From NCBI GenBank assembly GCA_020845475.1, contig JADLFN010000068.1, positions 1 to 47,635 on the forward strand: a stretch of 47,635 nucleotides of DNA. The letters run 5' to 3'. The position numbers were made by a program, and so were the translations under genes. The notes below the pieces were generated by a model. It did no database searches, was not told where the DNA came from, and saw only the letters and a list, made by a program, of their open reading frames with translations. Shown in pieces: positions 25,360 to 35,435 of the stretch; positions within the stretch are counted from its first letter, which is position 1; each line of letters begins with the position of its first letter. This DNA is from Planctomycetota bacterium. Lineage in GTDB: Bacteria; Planctomycetota; UBA8742; UBA2392.

Positions 25360-26508
25360 TCACCAATTCGCCATTACGCCCAGCAAGTGATCGAGGTTGC
25401 ACGATAGCCGCGTCTCGTTGCCGCTGGCTTTGCTCGTTTGCGAAACGAGCGCACGGCGCTTGGCGCCAATCATGTCCGCGCGTTTGTCGAGGCCGGCCAT
25501 GTCGGCTGGGCTGGGCGATGATGTCAGCTTGATTTCGATGGCCCACAACTCGCCTTCGACCTCCAGCACCAGGTCCAACTCGTGCTGGTCGCTGGTGCGG
25601 AAGTAGTAAGGAGTCACGGCGCGGCCCCCGCTGGAAAGCTGGCCCAGGATCTGCTCGATCACAAAGCCTTCCCAACTTGCGCCCACCCAGGGCTGGCGCA
25701 ACAGGCTCTCTCGGTTCGACACTCCAAGCAGCGAGTGCAGGAGGCCGCTGTCGCGCCAGTACACTTTGGGGCTCTTCACCAGCCGCTTGCCGATGTTGGC
25801 TGAAAACGGCGGCAAGCGCCGGATCAGGAACGCACCCGCCAGATAGTCGAGGTAACTGTTCACCGTGTGGTACGAAAGCCCCATGCTCTGCCCGACGTTC
25901 GAGGCATTCCAGGCCTGCCCATGGAGCGCGGCCAGCATGGCCATCAGCCGCTCGGTTGTCTGCGGTTTGGCCGCAAGTCCCCAGGCGGGCAAGTCGCGCT
26001 GGGCCAGCAGTGCCAGGTAATCGCGCTGCCAGCGCGTGTAACGCTTGGGCGCCATCACTCCGCCATCGGCAAAACCGCCGCAAAGCCAGAGCCGCTCGCG
26101 CTGGGCAAAGTTTGTCAGCTCACGCCAAAGCAGGGGCGTGAGTTCAACCAGCGAAAGGCGCCCGGCCAGCGATTCCGAAACCCTTGTCATCAGCGCGGGC
26201 GCAATCGAACCGAGAATCAAGAAGCGGCCATGGCGCTTGCGCTGAGCGTCAATGGCGCCGCGCATGCGCGGGAACACTTCGGGCCATGTGTGCGCCTCAT
26301 CCAGCACGACGAGCGGCTTTCCCTTGATGAGTGCATCCCACTCGAGGTCAAGTCGCAAGCGCTCGGCCTGCTGCTCCAGGTCAAAGTAAGCGCCGCCCAG
26401 CGATTTGGCCAAGGTAGTCTTGCCGCACTGGCGCGGCCCGACCAAAGCAACGGCGGGAAACGCCGCCAGCCGACGCACAAGCTCAGGCCGGATCAAACGA
26501 GTGAACAT
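25360..26508 (-). CDS. ATP-binding protein with C-terminal DUF4143-type domain
   Basis: The 382-residue protein has an AAA-type ATPase N-terminus with Walker A GPRQCGKTT near residue 30, Walker B PLVVLDEAH near residue 70, and a sensor-like ILGSIAP. The C-terminal half has SYHTVNSYLDYLAGAFLIRRLPPF and a DxE-type nuclease-like region ELDLVLEVEGELWAIEIK, as in DUF4143 proteins. This family is patchily distributed and commonly found in mobile or accessory DNA; its function is unknown. GTG 26529 is an alternative start, with TAAAAT just before it. Confidence 0.85.
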   Translation of the reverse strand: MFTRLIRPELVRRLAAFPAVALVGPRQCGKTTLAKSLGGAYFDLEQQAERLRLDLEWDALIKGKPLVVLDEAHTWPEVFPRMRGAIDAQRKRHGRFLILGSIAPALMTRVSESLAGRLSLVELTPLLWRELTNFAQRERLWLCGGFADGGVMAPKRYTRWQRDYLALLAQRDLPAWGLAAKPQTTERLMAMLAALHGQAWNASNVGQSMGLSYHTVNSYLDYLAGAFLIRRLPPFSANIGKRLVKSPKVYWRDSGLLHSLLGVSNRESLLRQPWVGASWEGFVIEQILGQLSSGGRAVTPYYFRTSDQHELDLVLEVEGELWAIEIKLTSSPSPADMAGLDKRADMIGAKRRALVSQTSKASGNETRLSCNLDHLLGVMANW

Positions 26509-26529
26509 GCCTTGCAGATTAGAAATCAC

Positions 26530-26926
26530 TTGCTATTTTACAAGCACTCCGGCTCAAGCGCTTGTGGCGGCATGCAAAAGGCAACCGCCAAGAGGAAGAG
26601 CTGCCTAGTCAGTAAGCCGCCCTGTCATCTGCAGGCCGTCAGAAAACAGAATCGCCCGCGCTGCCGACTCAGGTTCAACCGTACCAGAGTCAGCGCTCAG
26701 ACTAGAGGCCGCCCCAAAGAAGAGGCACATACTCCACCCAAGTAATCAATTACCCACGCCAAGAATTCGGTCAGGGGGACACTCTATCCAACGCTCACTC
26801 CCAACACCGACACACCCCTAATCGCAACGCAATGCTATGCCATCAGCCTCAGTGCAATCGAGCTCCTGACTCCTCATCCCTTCCCCACCATCCAATTATC
26901 CGGTCATCAACGCTGACAAGAATGGA
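26530..26926. other. Non-coding stretch, about 400 bases
   Basis: No gene with codon bias or ribosome site is seen on either strand. Base composition is lower in GC than the surroundings with many CA/CT-rich stretches. A GTCAGGGGGACACTC sequence near 26772 resembles ends of repeat elements seen in environmental genomes, but no inverted partner was found here. The promoter for the ATPase gene probably lies at its left edge. Confidence 0.5.
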
Positions 26927-27370
26927 TCACGTGCTTGTTACGCGAGGCGTAAAAGCTTCTGGGTCAGGTACAGTGGTAATGACATACACCCGCTGTACGT
27001 CCCTTACTTGGAAGCCTGGCCGCCACTTGAATTGCGTTTGTGTATTAGGGTCTTGAAAAAACCACTCTATGCCGTCTTGATCAGAGACCTTGATTCGCTC
27101 GCTTCTTGACGACAATGGCGTCGTATATGCTTTCGTATACCTTTCGTGGACACTCCTGCTTTCGCAGGCCCTTATCTTGCGGAGTAATTCCGGATATGTC
27201 TCCGGGGGTGCCTTCATGATTTCCTTCATTTCCTCCTTTGTGAGCAAGTCGTCCGGAAGCAAGGCGATGAAGACCGCGGTCCAGAACGACAACACCAATA
27301 CTAAGCAAATGCCCGCCACGAGCCACTGGCGTTTGGTCCGGTTAGACTTAATGGCACGCTGATCCGTCAT
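26927..27370 (-). CDS. Small single-pass membrane protein, unknown
   Basis: The 147-residue product begins MTDQRAIKSN, has one transmembrane helix (about 17-38) and a hydrophilic domain of about 105 residues with no known motif. Codon use is more AT-tolerant than in housekeeping genes here. Its start overlaps the 3' end of the upstream ORF by 23 bases, suggesting coupling. The long frame to 27433 is not supported by a ribosome site. Confidence 0.6.
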   Translation of the reverse strand: MTDQRAIKSNRTKRQWLVAGICLVLVLSFWTAVFIALLPDDLLTKEEMKEIMKAPPETYPELLRKIRACESRSVHERYTKAYTTPLSSRSERIKVSDQDGIEWFFQDPNTQTQFKWRPGFQVRDVQRVYVITTVPDPEAFTPRVTST

Positions 27371-27527
27371 TGTCGATCCAAGGGAAAAACAACTCTCGAA
27401 AAAACTCCGCATTGACCGCGGGATCATACACACTGGAATGCACGGTGATTTCCTTGCTCCCGCCGTTCCAATGGCTCGTCATGTCCACTTGCTTTACTTT
27501 GCCCGACTTGGGGACCTTCCCAGCCTC
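27348..27527 (-). pseudogene. Probable C-terminal remnant of a degraded gene
   Basis: From MEAGKVPKSG to the stop, 59 residues look protein-like (TSHWNGGSKEITVHSSVYDP, then NAEFFREL). The His-containing segment followed by DPAVNAE faintly recalls the C-terminal catalytic-His region of alpha/beta-hydrolase lipases, but this is speculative. The frame stays open upstream to 27773 but becomes Arg/Lys/Pro-rich and unconvincing. It may be an intact small gene coupled to the membrane protein that follows. Confidence 0.4.
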
Positions 27528-27869
27528 CATTCCGGTCAGCCCAAGCGTGTGCTCCACCCATGAACATTGCACGAAAGCCGGGCGTATTGGCTGGAGATAA
27601 ACGCGCTCCCGCCTTTGCTTTGGGCCGTAGCCTGGCTTTGCAAGTTCACGGCGTTTCTGCTCCGGCTTGCGCAACCCACACATTAGCAACGCGCGGCTTG
27701 GCCCTGGCTCTCTTTGTGGCCTTGTGGCTTTGTGTGAGTCGCGGTTTTGCACGGACAACCAACGACCGGCCACCGACCTCTATTAATTTTCAAAGATCTC
27801 TCGATCCCTTCAGCCTGGTCGAGTCAGGCCGTGGTTGAACGTGCGGGCTTTCGCCCCGGCTCACGCTCC
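27528..27869. other. Intergenic or degraded region
   Basis: Several frames are open but none has a credible ribosome site or protein-like composition. A GGGC/GCCC hairpin with a TTTC loop (near 27844-27856) lies just after the stop of the next minus-strand gene and could act as its terminator, though it lacks a clear T-run. Confidence 0.4.
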
Positions 27870-28568
27870 TTAGCCGACCTTCGAGGTCGCGGCCTGGGCA
27901 GGCGGGTCTTCCGCCTTGTGCTCTTCCACCGTGGGCAGCCAGTGACCCGCCTTGCCGTAGCCCGGCTGGCCCGGCCACTTTGGCCGCATGTTCGTACCCA
28001 TCACCTCTCTCGTTGCATTCTTGTACACGCGCTCGAGGCCCAGTACGAAGGGCTGCACGCTTCCCCCCTGCGCCATGCGCCAGCTCAGCGTCGGGCGGTC
28101 TTTGGGCAACGGCGACTGCAACATCGCCGGCGGCTCCACGCCTTTTCTCAATAGCCGGTCAAGCCGCGCTGCCGCGTCGATCAGCGATTTCTCGCGCGCG
28201 GCTTCGAGCTGGGCGCGCTTGTGCGTCAGCAGCGCGCAGGCGCGCACGCCCGCCGAGGCGTCAACGGACAACTCGGGAAAAGGGCGGTCTGCGCGGGGCC
28301 CCGTCATGAAAACAATGGCGCGGCTGCGGCACTGGGCGGACTCAGAGACCGTCAGTTCGAGGCACTCAATCTCGCGCTCGATGCCGTAGCCGTGGTGGAA
28401 CAGGTAGGCCTGGTCGAGGAACAGCTGCGCGACTTTCTCGTTTTCCTCGTTGAGATCGCGCCAGTCATTGAACTGTTCAATGAGGCGATCCAGCGCCTTG
28501 GCAAAATCGCCGGCTTTTTCTGGTGCGGCTTGCGGGGCAGGTTCAACGGTTGATTCGGCAACGCTCAT
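27870..28568 (-). CDS. Hypothetical soluble protein
   Basis: The 232-residue product has a strong ribosome site (GAAAGGAG about 7 bases before ATG). It has an acidic/Ala-rich N-terminus, a mostly helical middle and a Trp/Pro/Gly-rich end (KWPGQPGYGKAGHW). No signal peptide, membrane helix or known motif is present. The GC-rich codon use fits the chromosomal background, unlike the two genes to its left. Confidence 0.7.
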   Translation of the reverse strand: MSVAESTVEPAPQAAPEKAGDFAKALDRLIEQFNDWRDLNEENEKVAQLFLDQAYLFHHGYGIEREIECLELTVSESAQCRSRAIVFMTGPRADRPFPELSVDASAGVRACALLTHKRAQLEAAREKSLIDAAARLDRLLRKGVEPPAMLQSPLPKDRPTLSWRMAQGGSVQPFVLGLERVYKNATREVMGTNMRPKWPGQPGYGKAGHWLPTVEEHKAEDPPAQAATSKVG

Positions 28569-28638
28569 GGCAGACTCCTTTCAAGAGTTGCCCCAAGCGT
28601 ACAACGTGCTGCGACATTCCCGGCCGGGCGGGTCTCCA

Positions 28639-28684
28639 GAAATGGGGTCAGGCACCGGAACTGCCCGGAGCCTGACCCCATTTC
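28639..28684. repeat. GGGGTCAGG-type inverted repeat, copy 1
   Basis: GAAATGGGGTCAGGC (28639-28653) pairs perfectly with GCCTGACCCCATTTC (28670-28684) around a 16-nt spacer, and flanking TCTC/GAGA extends the stem past a short mismatch. A further half copy (GAGACCCCATTTCC) follows at 28686-28699. A related element lies at 40268-40311. The two copies share core and orientation but not spacer, as expected for REP-like elements. It lies between a hypothetical gene's start and a kinase gene's end. Confidence 0.8.
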
Positions 28685-28711
28685 CAGAGACCCCATTTCC
28701 GGGCGCACCTG

Positions 28712-30298
28712 CTACTCGCCCGCGCCGGGGTTCTCGGCGGCGCTGTGCGAAGCGCGCAGCTCGTTGATTTCGCCCATGATGTCTTCGAGGCTCTCGCGCT
28801 TGGGCTTTGCGCCCGCGCTGGCCGCGTCGTCGGCCTGTTCCTCGCGCAGTTTTTGTGCGGCCTTGGCCATGAATTCGCGCACGGCGGCCTGGCGCGACTT
28901 TTCAGCTTCGAGTTCGCCCTTGAGTGCCGCGTTTTCCGTCTTGAGCTGATCGATCTGCGGGTCGGGCTTGTTCTCCGGCGGCGGCTGAAGCGTGAAGAAC
29001 ACGATGTAAACCACGCACAGCACCAGAGCGAGCGCCATGGTGCCAAGGCCGATGCCGGTCATCGGCGTTGCGCGCGAGACAGGCAGCGGCGTTGTGGGAA
29101 TGCGCTGCGAAGCCGAGGGCGACGGCAATGGCGGCGTCTCCCAGGGTTTGTTGGCGGGGGGCGCCTGCGTCTGCACAAAGCCCAGCTCATGGGTGGGCTC
29201 GAGCGAAAGTGTGGACTGCTCGCCGGGCACGGGCAGCGTGGCCTCGCCGCCCTCGACGAGTTCCCACAGACTTGACTTGTCAAGACCCGGGATTGCCTTC
29301 TCCAGCGAAACGATCTCGCGCGGCAGATCCTTGGCCGCGGGGCGCTTCTTGGCGTCCTTGTTGAGCATGCGCAGGATCAGCTCGGAAAGCGCGCCGGGCA
29401 ACTCGCCGCCGTCGAGCCCGCGCGGCTCTTCTTCAAGGTGCATGCGCAGGATCTCGACGGGATCGGGGTGGTCAAAGGGCAGTTTGCCCAGCAGCATGCG
29501 GTAAAGCGTCACGCCCAATGAGTAAACGTCGGCCTGACTGTCGATTTCGGGGCTCAGCGCTGCTTCGGGCGCCATGTAAGCCGGCGTGCCTTGCGCGACC
29601 ATGGGCGAAGTAAGCTGCGTGGCGCCGCTGGGGCGCGCCAGGCCCAGGTCGCACAGTTTCACGCGGCCTTTTTTGTCGAGCATGATGTTGTCGGGCTTGA
29701 TGTCGCGGTGCACCAGCCCGACCTGCGAAACGTAGGCAATGGCCTCGGCCACATGGTGCGCGATTTCGAGCGCGTCGGCGGGATTGAGCTTGCCGTGCTC
29801 GCGCAGGATTTCGCCCACGCTCGCGCCCGAGACGTATTCCATGACCAGGTAAATGTTGCCGCCGGCCTTGTTGATGTCGTAGGCGCGCACCACGTTCTTG
29901 TGGTTGACCTTGCTTGCCACTTTCGCCTCGCGCAAAAAGCGCTGCAGGTATTCGCGGTTCTGTGCCAGGTCCTTGCTCAGGATTTTTACCGCAACCACGC
30001 GCTTGAGGCTGGGCTGCCACGCGCGATACACCGTGCCGCGGCCGCCGCGTCCGGCGAGCTTGAGCAAAATCAGGCCCGGCAGGCGCGGCTCCAGGCCCTC
30101 AAGCTGGTTTTCGGCCAGAAGTTCAATCACATCGCGCGCGACATCCACGGGCAGCAGCTTCTCTCGGCCCAGCCATTGCAGCAGCGGGCCGTCGCGCTCG
30201 GCGTTCCAGCGCGATTTGGCAAGCTCCACCTCCGCCGAGGACAGAAAGCCCTTGGTGTTCAGGTAGCGCAGGACTTCATCAGGTGAGAGTGCCGGCAT
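28712..30298 (-). CDS. Transmembrane Ser/Thr protein kinase (PknB-like)
   Basis: The 528-residue Hanks-type kinase has an N-terminal helical region (1-70), kinase domain (about 75-345), one transmembrane helix (about 418-440) and a coiled-coil C-terminus. Key residues: Gly-rich GRGGRGTVY, K105 in VAVKIL, HRDIKPDN (197-204), and GTPAYMAPE in the activation segment. The metal-binding DFG is DLG (217-219), a tolerated variant. No PASTA repeats follow the helix, so the sensory part is short. Ser/Thr kinases of this form are abundant in Planctomycetota. Confidence 0.93.
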   Translation of the reverse strand: MPALSPDEVLRYLNTKGFLSSAEVELAKSRWNAERDGPLLQWLGREKLLPVDVARDVIELLAENQLEGLEPRLPGLILLKLAGRGGRGTVYRAWQPSLKRVVAVKILSKDLAQNREYLQRFLREAKVASKVNHKNVVRAYDINKAGGNIYLVMEYVSGASVGEILREHGKLNPADALEIAHHVAEAIAYVSQVGLVHRDIKPDNIMLDKKGRVKLCDLGLARPSGATQLTSPMVAQGTPAYMAPEAALSPEIDSQADVYSLGVTLYRMLLGKLPFDHPDPVEILRMHLEEEPRGLDGGELPGALSELILRMLNKDAKKRPAAKDLPREIVSLEKAIPGLDKSSLWELVEGGEATLPVPGEQSTLSLEPTHELGFVQTQAPPANKPWETPPLPSPSASQRIPTTPLPVSRATPMTGIGLGTMALALVLCVVYIVFFTLQPPPENKPDPQIDQLKTENAALKGELEAEKSRQAAVREFMAKAAQKLREEQADDAASAGAKPKRESLEDIMGEINELRASHSAAENPGAGE

Positions 30299-30374
30299 AA
30301 GCCGATTGTAGCAGTTCGCGCTTCATCCCGCTTTTTCCTGCCAACGGCGAACCGCAAACTGCACACTGCTTCCC

Positions 30375-31241
30375 ATGGACTGGCAGCAACTTCTGCTCAA
30401 CCCGGACAAGGCCAACCTTGACGCACTTGCCACGCTCGCAATTTGCGCGCCGCTGGTGCTGGTGGGCGCGTTTTTCGTGTGGCGGATCATTGCGCGCATG
30501 GGCCCAAGCGGCGGCGCCTTGAGCATGGAGAGCTTCTTCTTTGGCGTGCCGCTGGCGCTGGCGGGCCTGATGTTGCCGGACCTGCTGCTCTATCTGGTTT
30601 ATCGAAGTTCTTATGCCGCAAGCCGCGCTGATTTCGCGGCGCAGCACGGCCTGCTGCAACTGATTGTCGTCGCCGCGGCAATCTATGTGCTGCGCTTCCA
30701 TGCGTGGGAGCCCAGGGCCTCCACGCCGCGAGTCTGGACGCGCGTTCAGCCGCTGCAACTGGCGCGCACCGGCGGCATCTGGCTCTTGGCCACGCCGCTG
30801 ATTTTCGCCTCGATCATTGGCGCCGTCGCTGCCGCGCAATGGCTGGGAGCGCCCATTGAGCAGCAGCCCGTGCTCAAGGAACTGACCGCGCGCCGCGCGC
30901 CCGCCGCCATTGCCGGCGCTTACCTGATGGCCGTTGTCGGCGTGCCCTTGGCCGAGGAATTCGCGTTTCGCGTCGTGCTATTTGGCGGCCTGCGCGGCTT
31001 GCTGGCGGGTGAGGCCAAAAGCGGCCCCGGCCTTTGGGCGGCCTTTGCGGTTTCGATTTTCCTGTTTGTGCTCGTGCACGGCATGTGGCGCGAGAACATG
31101 CTTTACCTTGCCGCGCCGCTGACGCTGCTGTCCGTTTTCCTGACGCTGATTTACGCGCACACGCGCAGCCTGTGGCCGGGCGCGCTGCTGCACGCCCTGC
31201 ACAACGGCCTGGTGCTGACGCTGCAGTTCACACTGGATTAG
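30375..31241 (+). CDS. CPBP-family intramembrane metalloprotease
   Basis: The 288-residue polytopic membrane protein carries the CPBP/CAAX-protease motifs: EEFAFRV (EExxxR) near residue 195, FVLVHG near 233, and ALLHALHN near 275. Roles in the family range from prenyl-protein processing to bacteriocin immunity; which applies is unknown. Its TAG stop shares TTAG (31238-31241) with the TAA stop of the convergent cytochrome b gene. Confidence 0.88.
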   Translation: MDWQQLLLNPDKANLDALATLAICAPLVLVGAFFVWRIIARMGPSGGALSMESFFFGVPLALAGLMLPDLLLYLVYRSSYAASRADFAAQHGLLQLIVVAAAIYVLRFHAWEPRASTPRVWTRVQPLQLARTGGIWLLATPLIFASIIGAVAAAQWLGAPIEQQPVLKELTARRAPAAIAGAYLMAVVGVPLAEEFAFRVVLFGGLRGLLAGEAKSGPGLWAAFAVSIFLFVLVHGMWRENMLYLAAPLTLLSVFLTLIYAHTRSLWPGALLHALHNGLVLTLQFTLD

Positions 31242-31954
31242 CGCGGCTTGGCCGTCTCACCCGGGTAAGGCGTGCCGGCTTTTTCGCCGGCGGCGCGGGC
31301 GGGCAGGGTATTGGCAAAGGGCGGCTCGATGATCTTGTTCAGCGGCAGCAGCGAGACCACAAAACCCAGCGACATGACGACAAACAGGCCCATGCACGCG
31401 CGCCACATGGTGTTCTGCGCGCCGCGCGAAACCGTGATGCCCCAGACAATGCAGAACGTGAACAAGCCATTGCACATGTGATAGCTGGCGGCAATCGCAC
31501 CCACGGCGTAAACGCCCATGAGCCAGCCTTTGTTGTTCGCAAACAGGTTCTGCATGGCGCCAAAAAGCGCCTCTTTCTCGGCTTCGGAAAAGGCAAAGCG
31601 CGTTTGCAGCACATGGAACACCACGTAGAAAAGCGTGATGAATGCCGTGATGCGCTGCAGCGTGTAACCCCAATTGCGGGCGTAGCCGTACTTGTTGGGG
31701 TTCCACTTGGAATCGACCATGAAATAGATGCCCAGGCCGGCGTGGAACGCCAGCGGCAGAAACACGGTGCCGATTTCAAGCAGGTAAATCAGCGGCTGGT
31801 GCGTGATGAACTTGGCGTGCTCGTCGTAAACGTTTGCGCCCCAGAGTGCGAGCACGTTGCCGTACATGTGTTGCAGCAGAAACAGGCCCACGGGAATCAC
31901 GCCCGAAAGGCTGTGCAGGCGGCGAAGATAGAAGTGTCTGTCGTCTGGAGTCAT
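31238..31954 (-). CDS. sdhC: Succinate dehydrogenase cytochrome b subunit (SdhC, b558 type)
   Basis: The 238-residue membrane protein has five predicted helices and the family's haem-ligand His residues in FYLRRLHSLSG, FLLQHMY, FHAGLGIYF, VVFHVLQ and SYHMCNGL. It anchors succinate dehydrogenase/fumarate reductase and passes electrons to quinone. No sdhA or sdhB is adjacent, which is unusual since these are normally one operon. It lies downstream of nuoL on the same strand with an 82-base gap, so co-transcription with nuo is possible. Confidence 0.88.
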   Translation of the reverse strand: MTPDDRHFYLRRLHSLSGVIPVGLFLLQHMYGNVLALWGANVYDEHAKFITHQPLIYLLEIGTVFLPLAFHAGLGIYFMVDSKWNPNKYGYARNWGYTLQRITAFITLFYVVFHVLQTRFAFSEAEKEALFGAMQNLFANNKGWLMGVYAVGAIAASYHMCNGLFTFCIVWGITVSRGAQNTMWRACMGLFVVMSLGFVVSLLPLNKIIEPPFANTLPARAAGEKAGTPYPGETAKPR

Positions 31955-32036
31955 GAAGAAGTGTCTCGAGCTCGCGTCGCGCGTCAGGTGTCAACAGCTT
32001 AGCATTTCGAACAAGCCCTGACGCGTGACTGGATTT

Positions 32037-34051
<2,015 letters not shown>

Positions 34052-34052
<1 letters not shown>

Positions 34053-34387
34053 CAGTTCTTCAACTCCGTGGCTGCCCCAACTTCACTGGCATGCCTGCGC
34101 CGGAACACGGCCACAATAATGGCCAAGCCCACGCCCACCTCAGCCGCGGCTACGGCCATGACCATGAGCGTGAAGAACTGGCCCGTGTGCGCGTGGGTAA
34201 AGTTCTCGGCATTGAGCCCGCGACCCGCCCAATAGCGCGAAAAAGTCACGAGCGTGATATTGGCGGCGTTGAGCATCAGCTCCAGCGCCATGAGAATCAG
34301 AACCAGGTTGGTGCGGCACAGCACGCCATAAAGCCCGATGCAGAACAGGGCGGCGGCAAGCAGCAGCACGGGCTGGGGGTCAAGCAT
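34052..34387 (-). CDS. nuoK: NADH-quinone oxidoreductase subunit K
   Basis: The 111-residue, three-helix subunit has the two conserved membrane glutamates in MALELMLNAANI and MAVAAAEVGVGLAI, used in proton translocation. Start ATG 34387 (MLDPQPVLLL) overlaps the end of nuoJ by 8 bases; the frame extends further upstream but only over nuoJ. Confidence 0.93.
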
Positions 34388-35081
34388 GATCCGCCTCCGC
34401 CCTGCGGGCTTCGTCGGACAAATCGCCGATCTTGGGTTCGGGCTGCGTGTTGCGCGCCTGCGCGCGTGTGAGCAGCACCGCACCCAAAATCGCCGCGAAG
34501 ATCAACAGGCTGACCACTTCAAAGGCGAGCGGGAAGCGATCAAAAATGGTGTAACTCATGCCCTGCGTGCTGCCAAAAGCCACGGCATCAGTAACGGGCT
34601 GCGCGGCATCGCGCGGCTGTGTATTGCGCGCGACTTCGACGGTGGGAGGCAATTCGCCGAACGTTTTGAAGCTCGCGGGCAGTTTCATGATCGCCACGTA
34701 CATCACAGCCAGCGTGCACAAAGCAATCAGCGCGGCTAAAGCCGAAGGCACCGCAAAGCGAGGCTTCTCGCGGCCCTGCGGCAGCTCAACTTTTGAGGGA
34801 TCAAAGACTTTGCGCGCCTGGACAGTGACAAGCGGGCCCACGGCCGGCGGAGCATCCGAGGCGAACATCAATACAAAGAGGAAGAGCACCGCCAAGGCAC
34901 CGGCATAGATGAGGACTTGCGACACAGCCAGAAAGCCCGCATCAAGGGTGTAGAAGATGCCCGCAGTGCCAAAGAAAGAAACCAGCAGGCCCAAAAGCGA
35001 GTAAATGGCCACGCGCTGCGAGACCACAAGAACCGCACCAGCAACGGCAACAATGCTGGAAATAATGAATAGAACTTCCAT
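34380..35081 (-). CDS. nuoJ: NADH-quinone oxidoreductase subunit J
   Basis: The 233-residue subunit has five helices. The conserved FYTLDAGFLAVSQVLIYAGALAVLFLFVLMF region (with the pi-bulge helix 3) is clear. A periplasmic/cytoplasmic Pro/Arg-rich insertion lies at about 90-165. Start ATG 35081 (MEVLFIISS) follows family length; the frame to 35159 adds hydrophilic residues. It heads a nuoJ-nuoK-nuoL run. The rest of the nuo operon (A-I, M, N) is absent from this window. Confidence 0.93.
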   Translation of the reverse strand: MEVLFIISSIVAVAGAVLVVSQRVAIYSLLGLLVSFFGTAGIFYTLDAGFLAVSQVLIYAGALAVLFLFVLMFASDAPPAVGPLVTVQARKVFDPSKVELPQGREKPRFAVPSALAALIALCTLAVMYVAIMKLPASFKTFGELPPTVEVARNTQPRDAAQPVTDAVAFGSTQGMSYTIFDRFPLAFEVVSLLIFAAILGAVLLTRAQARNTQPEPKIGDLSDEARRAEADHA

Positions 35082-35210
35082 GAGGCGCGGCACGTTAGCA
35101 GCGAGGATATCAGCGCGCAATAACAGCGTTTGAGGAGCGCAAGTCGGGCTTTTCTCCACACGCCATCAACACAGCCGCGCTTTGTCGCATGAGCTCCTAT
35201 ACTTCAGGCC

Positions 35211-35423
35211 ATGAAGGACGAACGTGCGACGCTGACCGTCGAGACCCGCAACGGCAAATTCAAGTACCCTCATCGGAGTCGCGATGATGCGGCAAAACTG
35301 TTGCGTTCGCTGAAGTTGCAAGGCTACAGGCTTGTAACCCATGGACGCGGCTTTGACTGGGTTGCCTATCAGCAGCCATCGGATTACTTGTTCGTGAACA
35401 TCACGCTGCTGGACATCATCTAG
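35211..35423 (+). CDS. Small protein upstream of the restriction-modification gene
   Basis: The 70-residue basic protein (MKDERATLTVETRNGKFK...) ends 12 bases before the fused nuclease-methyltransferase start and is probably co-transcribed. It has no DNA-binding helix-turn-helix that I can recognise. The mixed beta/alpha pattern (KLLRSLKLQGYRLVTHGRGF) could be a small binding domain. It might control or accompany the enzyme. Confidence 0.6.
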   Translation: MKDERATLTVETRNGKFKYPHRSRDDAAKLLRSLKLQGYRLVTHGRGFDWVAYQQPSDYLFVNITLLDII

Positions 35424-35435
35424 GGCCAGAATCCA

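Noticed and set aside
25867..26745. A 292-residue plus-strand open frame
   Set aside because: It is the antisense shadow of the ATPase gene, which has clear Walker motifs on the other strand.
26770..26786. GTCAGGGGGACACTC as a third member of the GGGGTCAGG repeat family
   Set aside because: Only the GTCAGG part matches and no inverted partner was found nearby, so it was not listed as a repeat copy.
27560..27838. A 92-residue plus-strand open frame
   Set aside because: It lacks a ribosome site, its composition is not protein-like, and it lies across a region that looks intergenic.
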